Part shown: in pieces, positions 21,439 to 26,167 of the stretch
How the letters are laid out: each line of letters begins with the position of its first letter
Numbering within the stretch: the first letter of the stretch is position 1
Program-made: the position numbers and the translations under genes
IMG/VR virus record: IMGVR_UViG_3300042988_002296
Span: 1-26,167 of that record
Source of the DNA: a virus
Reading direction: 5' to 3' (one strand)
DNA: 26,167 nt
The notes under the pieces: model-generated
What the model was told of the DNA's origin: nothing
Database searches by the model: none
What the model saw: only the letters and a program-made list of their open reading frames with translations

Positions 21439-21491
21439 ACGATCACTGTGTTCCTTTCGGTGGCGGGTGGGGATTGGATTGGTACCCTCGC

Positions 21492-22028
21492 CTACGGCTC
21501 GGGGCCTTCGGCCTGGAAGGTGCGGATGGCGGCTTCGGTCTCGACCCCGTTGCGTAGCATTTTGTCCACGCTATCGGCGAAGGCGGCGGCCTGCTCCAGG
21601 TTGAGGAAGGCCTGGGGCGCCGTGTCGGCGACGACCCCGCCATTGCGGGCCATCCATTCCTTCTGCCCTTCCCGGGGCTTCCCGCGCTTCCGCTTGAGCT
21701 CCTGGGCGAAGTAGATGCCGTACCGGCCCCCGGTGGAGGCGAGGGGGAACAGAAAGATGTTGTCGGGGATGCCGCATATCTCCGGGCAGCCGGCGCGCTG
21801 GTAGACGTGATCAGGGATGCGGACGAAGCCGATGTCCATGCCGTCGGCCTTGTCGTTCACGGCCTCCTGGATGTGAGCCTCGGAGGGTCCGGCCTGGCCC
21901 TTGACCTTGACCCGTTCGACCTTGGGGAAGGCAAGGCCCTCCTGGCCCGGCAGGACGCGGAGCCGGTGCTCGGTGGTGGGGAATTGGCCCTTGGACGCCA
22001 GAAGGCGCCGCTTCCAGTCTTGGCTCAC
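21492..22028 (-). CDS. VRR-NUC-type nuclease (PD-(D/E)XK superfamily)
   Basis: A 178-residue protein starting at GTG 22028, which overlaps the TGA of the preceding gene (GTGA); upstream extension is Pro/Arg-rich shadow sequence. It shows the VRR-NUC order: Glu51 in a helix (EAHIQEAVND), G-I-P-D at 86-89, a strand, then Q-E-L-K at 109-112 giving the E-x-K pair, and Q122 in E-G-Q-K-E-W-M, followed by a G-G-V-V-A-D-T strand. These nucleases act on branched or flapped DNA, and in phages they are found near replication or packaging genes. Asp89, Glu110 and Lys112 are the likely metal-binding set. It stands just upstream of the packaging operon, so resolution of replicated DNA before packaging is a possible role. 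Confidence 0.75.
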   Translation of the reverse strand: MSQDWKRRLLASKGQFPTTEHRLRVLPGQEGLAFPKVERVKVKGQAGPSEAHIQEAVNDKADGMDIGFVRIPDHVYQRAGCPEICGIPDNIFLFPLASTGGRYGIYFAQELKRKRGKPREGQKEWMARNGGVVADTAPQAFLNLEQAAAFADSVDKMLRNGVETEAAIRTFQAEGPEP

Positions 22029-22246
22029 GCGGACAGCCTCCTGGCCTTGGCAAGGAGTTTCAGGGCCACGGCGCGCGCGTGGGCCTTTCGCAGGGCCTCC
22101 CGCTCGGCGAAGGTCTTGCGCGCCGGCGGGGCCTTCGGGGGCCTCGGGGCCGGCTCGACCTTTGGCCTCGGGGGGATGCGCATGGCCAGGCAGGCGGGGC
22201 AATGATCCGGCCAGCAGGTCAGGTGTCCATGGCTACAGGTCCTCAC
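22025..22246 (-). CDS. Small Cys/His-rich protein (possible zinc knuckle)
   Basis: A 73-residue protein starting at GTG 22246 seven bases after a strong AAGGAGG. The first 22 residues (CSHGHLTCWPDHCPACLAMR at positions 4-23) hold four Cys and three His suitable for a zinc site. A Pro-rich linker and then a basic Ala/Arg-rich helix (AEREALRKAHARAVALKLLA) follow. It is translationally coupled to the nuclease gene by GTGA. A nucleic-acid-binding accessory role is inferred from the zinc-like head and basic helix; no family is recognised. Confidence 0.6.
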   Translation of the reverse strand: MRTCSHGHLTCWPDHCPACLAMRIPPRPKVEPAPRPPKAPPARKTFAEREALRKAHARAVALKLLAKARRLSA

Positions 22247-22322
22247 GGGTACACCTCCTTGGGTTGGCTAAATTCGCGTTGTTTCGGCATTTTTAGATCC
22301 ACCTGCACAAATATTTTTCGTA

Positions 22323-22364
22323 GCCCGATTAAAGCTTGCGCTCGGGGCCCGATTGTAGTATCTT
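22323..22364 (+). promoter_or_regulatory. Putative promoter with flanking direct repeats, divergent region
   Basis: TTGCGC (22336-22341) and TATCTT (22359-22364) are spaced by 17 bases and precede the plus-strand small-gene group. The octamer GCCCGATT occurs at 22323-22330 and again at 22347-22354, flanking the -35. An A/T-rich stretch lies upstream at about 22308-22320. A regulator could bind the repeats. Minus-strand genes start at 22246, so this gap must also hold their promoter, which I cannot define. Confidence 0.4.
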
Positions 22365-22410
22365 GTGTGAGTCGGCAGGCAATGAGGCCCCGGCGAAAGA
22401 GGAGCAGAAA

Positions 22411-22605
22411 ATGGCCAACATCAACACCCTCATCAGCAAGCTGGAGCGTGAAGAGGTCACCCACGGCATCGCCGGAGACAAGCGTCGCATCCTGCGGGAC
22501 GAGCGCTTTTCTCTCATCGCCGCCCGCAATAGCCGGGACCCGGAGCGGATTGAAAAAGCGGTCGCTGAGGCCGAGCGAGTGATTGAGATGTGGGCCGCCT
22601 ACTGA
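22411..22605 (+). CDS. Small helical protein, unknown function
   Basis: A 64-residue protein from ATG 22411 with GAGGAG eight bases upstream; an in-frame ATG at 22336 would add a segment overlapping the promoter and is unlikely. It is charged and helical (NTLISKLEREEVTHGIAGDK and ERIEKAVAEAERVIEMWAAY). It is the first of four small plus-strand genes, divergent from the nuclease pair. No family is recognised; such small acidic/basic helical proteins are common in phage early regions. Confidence 0.5.
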   Translation: MANINTLISKLEREEVTHGIAGDKRRILRDERFSLIAARNSRDPERIEKAVAEAERVIEMWAAY

Positions 22606-22689
22606 CCCCCTGACGCATGTGACCCACGGCCCACGGGCCGGTAAACACCACGCCCGGTGGGAAGGCCGGGCGAAAAAGGAGAGACGGAA

Positions 22690-22875
22690 ATGGCGCAAGC
22701 GAAGGACGGATACCGCTACTACCAGGTCGAGACCCCCGTGATTTTTCGCGAGGTGATGCTCCCCGAGGACCGCGACGATTTCTCCCCGACCCAGGAGCGC
22801 GAGATGAAGCGGCTGGAAAAGCTCGCCGAAGCGCACGGGACCCACGTGCAGACGTCCAGCTACGAGCGGGGCTGA
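22690..22875 (+). CDS. Small hypothetical protein
   Basis: A 61-residue protein starting at ATG 22690 with GGAG nine bases upstream. It is polar and charged, with D-G-Y-R-Y-Y-Q-V-E-T-P-V-I-F-R near the start and a basic helix MKRLEKLAEAHGTHVQ. No family is recognised. The 85-base gap before it contains CGGCCC-AC-GGGCCG and further GC-rich complementary stretches, which could slow transcription but lack a U-run. Confidence 0.5.
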   Translation: MAQAKDGYRYYQVETPVIFREVMLPEDRDDFSPTQEREMKRLEKLAEAHGTHVQTSSYERG

Positions 22876-22878
22876 CCC

Positions 22879-23211
22879 ATGGATCGCCCCATCCCATCCC
22901 ATATCGCCTGGCGCTGCGGGGGCCTCCGGGACCTCCTGCGCGCCCTCAAGGCCATCCCCGAGGCAGAGACGGGTACATCCAGGGATCGCGCCAGGAAAGC
23001 CGTCCTGGACGCTCACGCGCGAGATCGCGGCTGCGTCCGGGGCGGGGATCCTCGCCGCTGGTACACGGCGGAGGAATGGGCCGCCTACCGCCGGGAGAAC
23101 CCGGGGTATCGCCTGGACTCGGCGCGGCACCGGACGGCGGCCCTGTCCCTGCCGGCCAAGTTCCGCCGGGAGCGGGCGGCGGCGGGCGGGCGGGCGCCCC
23201 GGGAGGAGTAG
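22879..23211 (+). CDS. Small Arg-rich hypothetical protein
   Basis: A 110-residue protein starting at ATG 22879, three bases after the preceding TGA, so probably coupled because no strong ribosome site is seen. It is basic, with G-L-R-D-L-L-R-A-L-K near the start, a Trp/Tyr patch W-Y-T-A-E-E-W-A-A-Y-R-R-E-N-P-G-Y, and an Ala/Arg-rich end. Its 3' terminus CCCGGGAGGAG recurs at other gene junctions in the window. No family recognised. Confidence 0.45.
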   Translation: MDRPIPSHIAWRCGGLRDLLRALKAIPEAETGTSRDRARKAVLDAHARDRGCVRGGDPRRWYTAEEWAAYRRENPGYRLDSARHRTAALSLPAKFRRERAAAGGRAPREE

Positions 23212-23241
23212 CCTTGCCATGGCCACCAGGAGAGGACCACG

Positions 23242-23442
23242 ATGAATAAGCGCGACATGCTCATAGCCCGCATCCGGACGGCCGGATACCACCAGGACCA
23301 ACGGACCATGATCCGCATCTATGTAGAGTCCCGTAACATCAGCCAAGCGACCGCGCAGAGGGCATTTTCCGAGGGCGCCAGACTTCGGGCGGCTGGCATG
23401 GCCTGCTCCTGCACTCAGTGCATCACACCACGACCTGCCTAG
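23242..23442 (+). CDS. Small conserved phage-type protein, unknown function
   Basis: A 66-residue protein starting at ATG 23242 with GGAGAGG eight bases before it. It reads M-N-K-R-D-M-L-I-A-R-I-R-T-A-G-Y-H, then R-I-Y-V-E-S-R, A-x-A-x-R-A-F and a C-terminal C-S-C-T-Q-C. From memory a similar small protein with this start and a Cys-rich end occurs in many temperate phages. Function unknown; a DNA- or metal-binding role is possible. Last gene of the plus-strand group, convergent with the next minus-strand gene. Confidence 0.5.
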   Translation: MNKRDMLIARIRTAGYHQDQRTMIRIYVESRNISQATAQRAFSEGARLRAAGMACSCTQCITPRPA

Positions 23443-23452
23443 GGGTGACAGC

Positions 23453-23647
23453 TTACGCGTGGTCGCTTCCTCCACTGGGGGAGACCAGGTCCATGTCCTC
23501 CTGCTCCGTGCCCGGGGGCTCGGGGGCCGGGCCCATCCCTCCAGACACCACGGCCCCGCATGCCATGCACAGGAGGGTGTCGCCGTGCATGTGGCGGGTC
23601 CCATGGAGGGGGCAGGAGTAGCGGCAATCAGCCACGCGATTTCCCAT
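23453..23647 (-). CDS. Small zinc-ribbon-like protein
   Basis: A 64-residue protein. ATG 23647 lies 20 bases inside the preceding gene; a GTG at 23635 whose GTGGCTGA covers that gene's stop is an equally good start. It carries C-x3-C-x2-H (CRYSCPLHG), then M-H-G-D-T-L-L-C-M-A-C-G, so C-x2-H plus C-x2-C could hold one zinc. The C-terminus is Gly/Pro/Ser-rich and acidic. It is the last gene of the right-hand minus-strand train. Function unknown. Confidence 0.5.
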   Translation of the reverse strand: MGNRVADCRYSCPLHGTRHMHGDTLLCMACGAVVSGGMGPAPEPPGTEQEDMDLVSPSGGSDHA

Positions 23648-23840
23648 TGAGAGCGGCCCCGGAACCCACGTATGCATCCGTGATCTCCCCCGTCATATCC
23701 TCGAGTTTCCTTTGAAAATCGCGGAACTCGATGAGGTTGACGAAGCGGATTATTGTCGAGTCGTTCAAGTGCAGGAAAATTCCGCACTCGCACCTGTCGC
23801 CGTCCTTGTCGTAGAGGTCGATGGAAAACTTTACCCTCAC
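23628..23840 (-). CDS. Small hypothetical protein, 70 residues
   Basis: It starts at GTG 23840, overlapping the TGA of the preceding gene (GTGA). It begins RVKFSIDLYDKDGDRCECG, a beta hairpin with C-E-C, followed by I-F-L-H-L-N-D-S-T-I-I-R-F and a helix EFRDFQRKLEDMTGEI. The fold looks like a compact alpha/beta domain of the type found in phage early regions. No family recognised. A purine-rich junction (GGAGGAGAGCC) about 20 bases upstream repeats at the junction before the 146-residue gene. Confidence 0.5.
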   Translation of the reverse strand: MRVKFSIDLYDKDGDRCECGIFLHLNDSTIIRFVNLIEFRDFQRKLEDMTGEITDAYVGSGAALNGKSRG

Positions 23841-24277
23841 GGGGCACCCCCTTCCCGGCTCTCCTCCCGGGATGCCGCCGCCCGTTCCTTCTCCGACTGC
23901 TCCATGTAGGCAGCATATAGGGCTTCGGCTTTCTCTTCGTCCTTGCGGATGGCCTTCGATTCGTCGAGCCACGCCTTGAGCTTCCTGTTGTAGGGCTCCA
24001 GTTCCTTGGCTATGGCGGCGAACTCCTTGTGACACTTTGCGCGGTTCAAGCCGGTACGCAGGGCGTCGATTTTCGCTGCTACACCGCTCTCAAGTACGTT
24101 CTTCTCGCGCCGCGCCATCGCCGCCTTGAAAGCCGCATTATGCCGTGCGAAGAGCAATTCGCTTTTGCGAGGCGGCCGCAGTAGGAGCCCTACTTGTTCG
24201 GAGAGCCAGGCAATGATCTCCCCCTTCGTCATGCCGTTGAGGACTTCCAAAGCATCGTCCCGTTCCTTGGCTCTCAC
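23837..24277 (-). CDS. Coiled-coil hypothetical protein
   Basis: A 146-residue protein starting at GTG 24277, GTGA-coupled to the previous gene. It is almost entirely helical and charged. After a short N-terminal domain (MTKGEIIAWLSEQVGLLLRP) come long amphipathic helices (AKCHKEFAAIAKELEPYNRK and EEKAEALYAAYMEQSEKERA). The last residues R-E-E-S-R-E-G-G resemble the end of the upstream gene (R-E-E-S-H-E-G-G), owing to a 15-base direct repeat. Function unknown. Confidence 0.5.
   Translation of the reverse strand: MRAKERDDALEVLNGMTKGEIIAWLSEQVGLLLRPPRKSELLFARHNAAFKAAMARREKNVLESGVAAKIDALRTGLNRAKCHKEFAAIAKELEPYNRKLKAWLDESKAIRKDEEKAEALYAAYMEQSEKERAAASREESREGGAP
23857..23871. repeat. 15-bp direct repeat, copy 1 (gene 3' end)
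   Basis: GGCTCTCCTCCCGGG is identical to 24297-24311. On the minus strand it encodes S-R-E-E-S at the end of the 146-residue gene and supplies GGAGGAG to the next start. Confidence 0.6.
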
Positions 24278-24471
24278 GGCGTCTCCCCTCCCTCGTGGCT
24301 CTCCTCCCGGGCGCTGGACACCCGTCGGATATACCTGTGATACCGCGGGCTCCTATGCCCGTGGAAATCCGAGTCGTACCATCCACAGTTGATCTCAACC
24401 TTGTCCCCCGGTTCCCCGGGAATGGATTCCGGGATCTCTACCCACCCTCTTGGGATGACCGCTATCATCAT
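24274..24471 (-). CDS. Small hypothetical protein, 65 residues
   Basis: It starts at ATG 24471, overlapping the upstream TGA as ATGA; a second ATG follows directly. It reads M-M-I-A-V-I-P-R-G-W-V-E-I-P, then a beta region with C-G-W-Y-D-S-D-F-H-G-H-R and basic Y-H-R-Y-I-R-R-V, ending R-E-E-S-H-E-G-G. The aromatic and His-rich centre is unusual, but no family is recognised. Confidence 0.5.
   Translation of the reverse strand: MMIAVIPRGWVEIPESIPGEPGDKVEINCGWYDSDFHGHRSPRYHRYIRRVSSAREESHEGGETP
24297..24311. repeat. 15-bp direct repeat, copy 2 (gene 3' end)
   Basis: Identical to 23857-23871, at the equivalent place near the 3' end of the neighbouring upstream gene and before a GTG start; probably the trace of a duplicated junction. 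Confidence 0.6.
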
Positions 24472-24662
24472 GGTTCGCTCTCCACCCGTGTGACGCCAAA
24501 GCCCGGCGGGCGCATGGCTACCCCCAGGCCGTGCAGCGCGTCCCTGGCCTGGAGGGTATGCGCCGCTATCTCCCCGCGCTCGGCGAGGAGTAGGACCCAC
24601 CTGGAGACGTCCTCCAGGGCGTAGAGGCGCGCGGCCCGCTCTCGGTGTTGCCTAGAGCCCAT
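24468..24662 (-). CDS. Small helical hypothetical protein, 64 residues
   Basis: It starts at ATG 24662, overlapping the end of the preceding gene by 11 bases. It is Arg/Ala/Leu-rich: REARLYALEDV-type helix (RAARLYALEDVSRWVLLLAE) followed by helix TLQARDALHGLG and a short basic tail. The frame remains open upstream in the shadow of the preceding gene. No family recognised; it is a compact helical protein. Confidence 0.45.
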   Translation of the reverse strand: MGSRQHRERAARLYALEDVSRWVLLLAERGEIAAHTLQARDALHGLGVAMRPPGFGVTRVESEP

Positions 24663-24897
24663 GGTCCACCCCTTCGCCCCGCAGGGCTGCCATGTAATCC
24701 GCCAGGTGCTTTTCCACCCCAGGGACGTCGTACCCGTCCACGTGCGCGGCGATCCCGTCGCCTTCTCCATTATCGTACCCAGCACGGAAGGCAGCCTCCA
24801 GGCTCGGGGAGACGGGGATCGGGGCGCAGGACTGGCAATCCTCTCGACGCCCATCCCGCCATTGATTTGTTGCGCCGCAAAGATGGTCATACCTCAT
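24652..24897 (-). CDS. Small hypothetical protein, 81 residues
   Basis: It starts at ATG 24897, 11 bases inside the preceding gene; the alternative upstream ATG at 24927 adds an Arg/Pro-rich stretch and is less likely. It contains two Cys pairs near the start (L-C-G-A-T-N and D-C-Q-S-C), then S-L-E-A-A-F-R-A-G-Y-D-N-G, and a helix V-E-K-H-L-A-D-Y-M-A-A-L-R. The F-R-A-G-Y-x-x-G segment is common in small phage proteins of unknown function. Confidence 0.5.
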   Translation of the reverse strand: MRYDHLCGATNQWRDGRREDCQSCAPIPVSPSLEAAFRAGYDNGEGDGIAAHVDGYDVPGVEKHLADYMAALRGEGVDHGL

Positions 24898-25393
24898 GGT
24901 CGGTCTCCTTGGGGGCCTCAGTCTCATCCTCAGCCATTGCCACCTTGTCCGCCTGTGCGGAGATCTCCCGCAGGCCCCGCATCATGTCAGGGGTGATGAT
25001 GGCCCCCTTGGGCTGTGGGCGTCCATCCACGGCGTCAATCAGGGCGTCTCGTGAGGCGACCATTACGATTGGGTCCCTCCATTGCGCACCCCCATCGTTG
25101 TAGTCGCGCATGGCCTTGACGTAGGTGCGGGCCAGGGAGGCGATGCGCCCGTCCGCAACTGTCGATGGATCTTTGGCGGTTGCTTGGCCCCGTATCTCCC
25201 GTATCATAGTCGTTACCTGGGCCAGAATGGCGTCTATCTGGGATTGCTCCGTGGAGGAGATGTAGCGGCCCCCGCGAGGCTCTGGGCGGGCAAGGGCCGC
25301 CTCCACCCTCCTGAATTCCGCGAACGGCTTTCCTCTATGTGGGGATTCGTTCAGGTAGGAGCGTATTGCTTCGATGTCTTTTTCGATGGTCAT
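24887..25393 (-). CDS. Hypothetical protein, 168 residues
   Basis: It starts at ATG 25393; the bases ATGA also contain the stop of the alternative methyltransferase frame. AGGAG lies about 10 bases upstream. It is mainly helical, with an N-terminal I-E-A-I-R-S-Y-L, the centre SQIDAILAQVTTMIREIRGQ, then S-L-A-R-T-Y-V-K-A-M-R-D-Y and a final acidic tail. No family is recognised. Its tight coupling to the methyltransferase locus suggests co-expression. Confidence 0.5.
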   Translation of the reverse strand: MTIEKDIEAIRSYLNESPHRGKPFAEFRRVEAALARPEPRGGRYISSTEQSQIDAILAQVTTMIREIRGQATAKDPSTVADGRIASLARTYVKAMRDYNDGGAQWRDPIVMVASRDALIDAVDGRPQPKGAIITPDMMRGLREISAQADKVAMAEDETEAPKETDHEV

Positions 25394-25875
25394 GCTATGG
25401 TATCTCCTATGTTACTGGTATTGATTGATGATTGGTGTTGGTCCGCCGAGGAGGATCCAGGCTGCCGCCGCTTGGAGCGGGACCCATGCGTCCCCGAGGG
25501 CGCTGATTCGACGGCCGCGGTCGAGCCCAGCGGAAACCCCATCCACCACTCGGCAAATGCCGGGGTGAGGCGGATTCCAATGGTACGCGCCACAGTATCC
25601 TGCAGCGGCTTGGATCGCGTCTCCGTCTGCCTGCTGTATCCCTCCGCGCAGAGGGTTGGGAGCATGCGAAGAGCATTCCGCAATCCCACCTGCCGCTTCT
25701 TGCCGGTCGGGTCCATGCCGGTGAAGGTCGTGCCCGGCGGAAGCGTCCGGGATCCTTGCATTTCCGAGGCAGTCAGGGTCGGCATTAGCCGAAGGGCTGT
25801 CGCTATGCCGTTCCCGGATTTCGCGCTCGCCCCCTTGCGGTTGTGGTTGCCGCAAACAGTCAGCGTCGGCAAGGT
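25390..25875 (-). CDS. Alternative-frame methyltransferase C-terminal segment
   Basis: The frame one base ahead (+1) of the methyltransferase frame is open here and reads L-P-T-L-T-V-C-G-N-H-N-R-K-G-A-S, two further M-P-T-L-T / L-P-T-L-C repeats, then R-L-T-P-A-F-A-E-W-W-M-G-F-P-L-G (typical motif-IX region) and a Ser/Arg-rich end. These are the hallmarks of one widespread class of phage C5 methyltransferase C-termini. It has no believable start of its own after the catalytic motifs. Its TGA (25392-25390) overlaps the ATG of the next gene as ATGA, the junction style used by most genes of this cluster. It could be the true C-terminus after a +1 frameshift, a sequencing indel, or a dual-coded domain. 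Confidence 0.45.
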   Translation of the reverse strand, partial: TLPTLTVCGNHNRKGASAKSGNGIATALRLMPTLTASEMQGSRTLPPGTTFTGMDPTGKKRQVGLRNALRMLPTLCAEGYSRQTETRSKPLQDTVARTIGIRLTPAFAEWWMGFPLGSTAAVESAPSGTHGSRSKRRQPGSSSADQHQSSINTSNIGDTIA

Positions 25876-26167
25876 GCGCGAGCAGAAACCACCTGTCCCG
25901 CTTATGAGGGGCCCCAACTTCCGCAGCGGATAGGGTTCCATCCTCGTAGGTGTATCCACGGTCGCGGAGGTCGCGCAGGACCCGATCCCGTCCTCGGTTT
26001 TTGATTTGGGGGCTGTTCTCGAAAAAGACCCATCGAGGACCCCAAAGGTCAATTGCTCGGAGGCATCCGGCATAGGTGGGACCAGTGCTGGATCCTCTGA
26101 GCCCAGCCCCTTTTCCGGCGCTCGAAATATCTCGGCAAGAGAATCCCGCTGCGAGGAGATCCACGCC
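25412..26167 (-). CDS. C5-cytosine DNA methyltransferase, 5' end beyond the window
   Basis: Partial: at least 250 residues, with the beginning (SAM-binding motif I) outside the window. Counting from the GTG at 26164, motif IV is G-F-S-C-R-D-I-S (7-14) with catalytic Cys10 but Ser in place of the usual Pro. E-N-S at 49-51 is motif VI. G-A-P-H-K-R-D-R (84-91) is motif VIII. The recognition region has L-A-D-A-D and A-N-A-D-P-D. I-C-R-V-V-D-G-V-S-A-G-L-D-R (203-216) and L-G-D-A-W-V-P (223-229) fit motif X of another common class. It methylates cytosine at C5 and probably protects phage DNA or marks it for packaging. The same DNA encodes methyltransferase-like sequence in a second frame. Confidence 0.85.
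   Translation of the reverse strand, partial: GVDLLAAGFSCRDISSAGKGAGLRGSSTGPTYAGCLRAIDLWGPRWVFFENSPQIKNRGRDRVLRDLRDRGYTYEDGTLSAAEVGAPHKRDRWFLLAHLADADCLRQPQPQGGEREIRERHSDSPSANADPDCLGNARIPDASAGHDLHRHGPDRQEAAGGIAECSSHAPNPLRGGIQQADGDAIQAAAGYCGAYHWNPPHPGICRVVDGVSAGLDRGRRISALGDAWVPLQAAAAWILLGGPTPIINQYQ

Noticed and set aside
23428-23464. ACCACG/CGTGGT as a bidirectional terminator between convergent genes
   Set aside because: Only 6 paired bases with a loop of more than 20 bases and no T-run on either side.
22243-23916. A 557-codon minus-strand open frame
   Set aside because: It runs antisense to four small plus-strand genes, has an Arg/Pro/Gly-rich composition with no domain, and is a GC-driven shadow.

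Overview
The window is most of the packaging and structural half of a tailed-phage or prophage genome from a high-GC bacterium. Minus-strand genes run, in transcription order, from a LexA-like DNA-binding protein and the terminase pair (about 21.4 kb) to the tail tip (3.15 kb). Portal, scaffold, HK97-type capsid, head-tail connectors, a single tail-tube protein, a frameshifted G/GT tail-assembly chaperone pair, a coiled-coil tape measure and a Dit-like protein are all present. No contractile sheath is seen, so a siphovirus-like long flexible tail is most likely. No integrase, replication genes, endolysin, rRNA, tRNA or CRISPR array is visible, so lifestyle and host cannot be fixed. Base composition and an N-terminal lipoprotein signal are the only host clues.

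Layout: (1) 1-3150, plus strand, converges on the tail operon. It holds an XRE-type regulator with an inverted repeat in front of it, a small ribbon-helix-helix protein with its own inverted repeat, a small secreted or membrane protein, a 312-residue membrane-associated protein of unknown function and a lipoprotein. It looks like a cargo (moron) block. (2) 3152-16031, minus strand: tail tip, beta-helix tail spike, Dit-like protein, tape measure, G/GT chaperones, tail tube, three tiny genes (two of them holin- or XhlA-like), tail terminator, gp10-like protein, connector and two small head-associated proteins. (3) 16031-21374, minus strand: capsid, scaffold, portal, a 57-residue conserved phage protein, TerL, TerS and the LexA-like winged-helix protein. 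(4) 21492-22246, minus strand: a VRR-NUC nuclease and a Cys/His-rich small protein. (5) 22411-23442: a divergent plus-strand group of four small unknown genes. (6) 23453-26167, minus strand: a tightly overlapping train of small genes led by a C5-cytosine DNA methyltransferase that runs off the right edge.

Three observations stand out. First, the methyltransferase 3' half carries methyltransferase-like sequence in two reading frames at once, and the frame that is not continuous with the catalytic motifs is the one whose stop overlaps the next start as ATGA. Second, a LexA-type operator (GAAC-N4-GTTT) lies in the portal-scaffold gap, and a degenerate sister site lies upstream of the phage's own peptidase-less LexA-like gene; this suggests local control of head genes that may be tied to the SOS response. 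Third, a canonical GGGTTTA slippery heptamer with a Shine-Dalgarno-like tract just upstream fuses the tail chaperone G to a downstream T domain bearing four cysteines.
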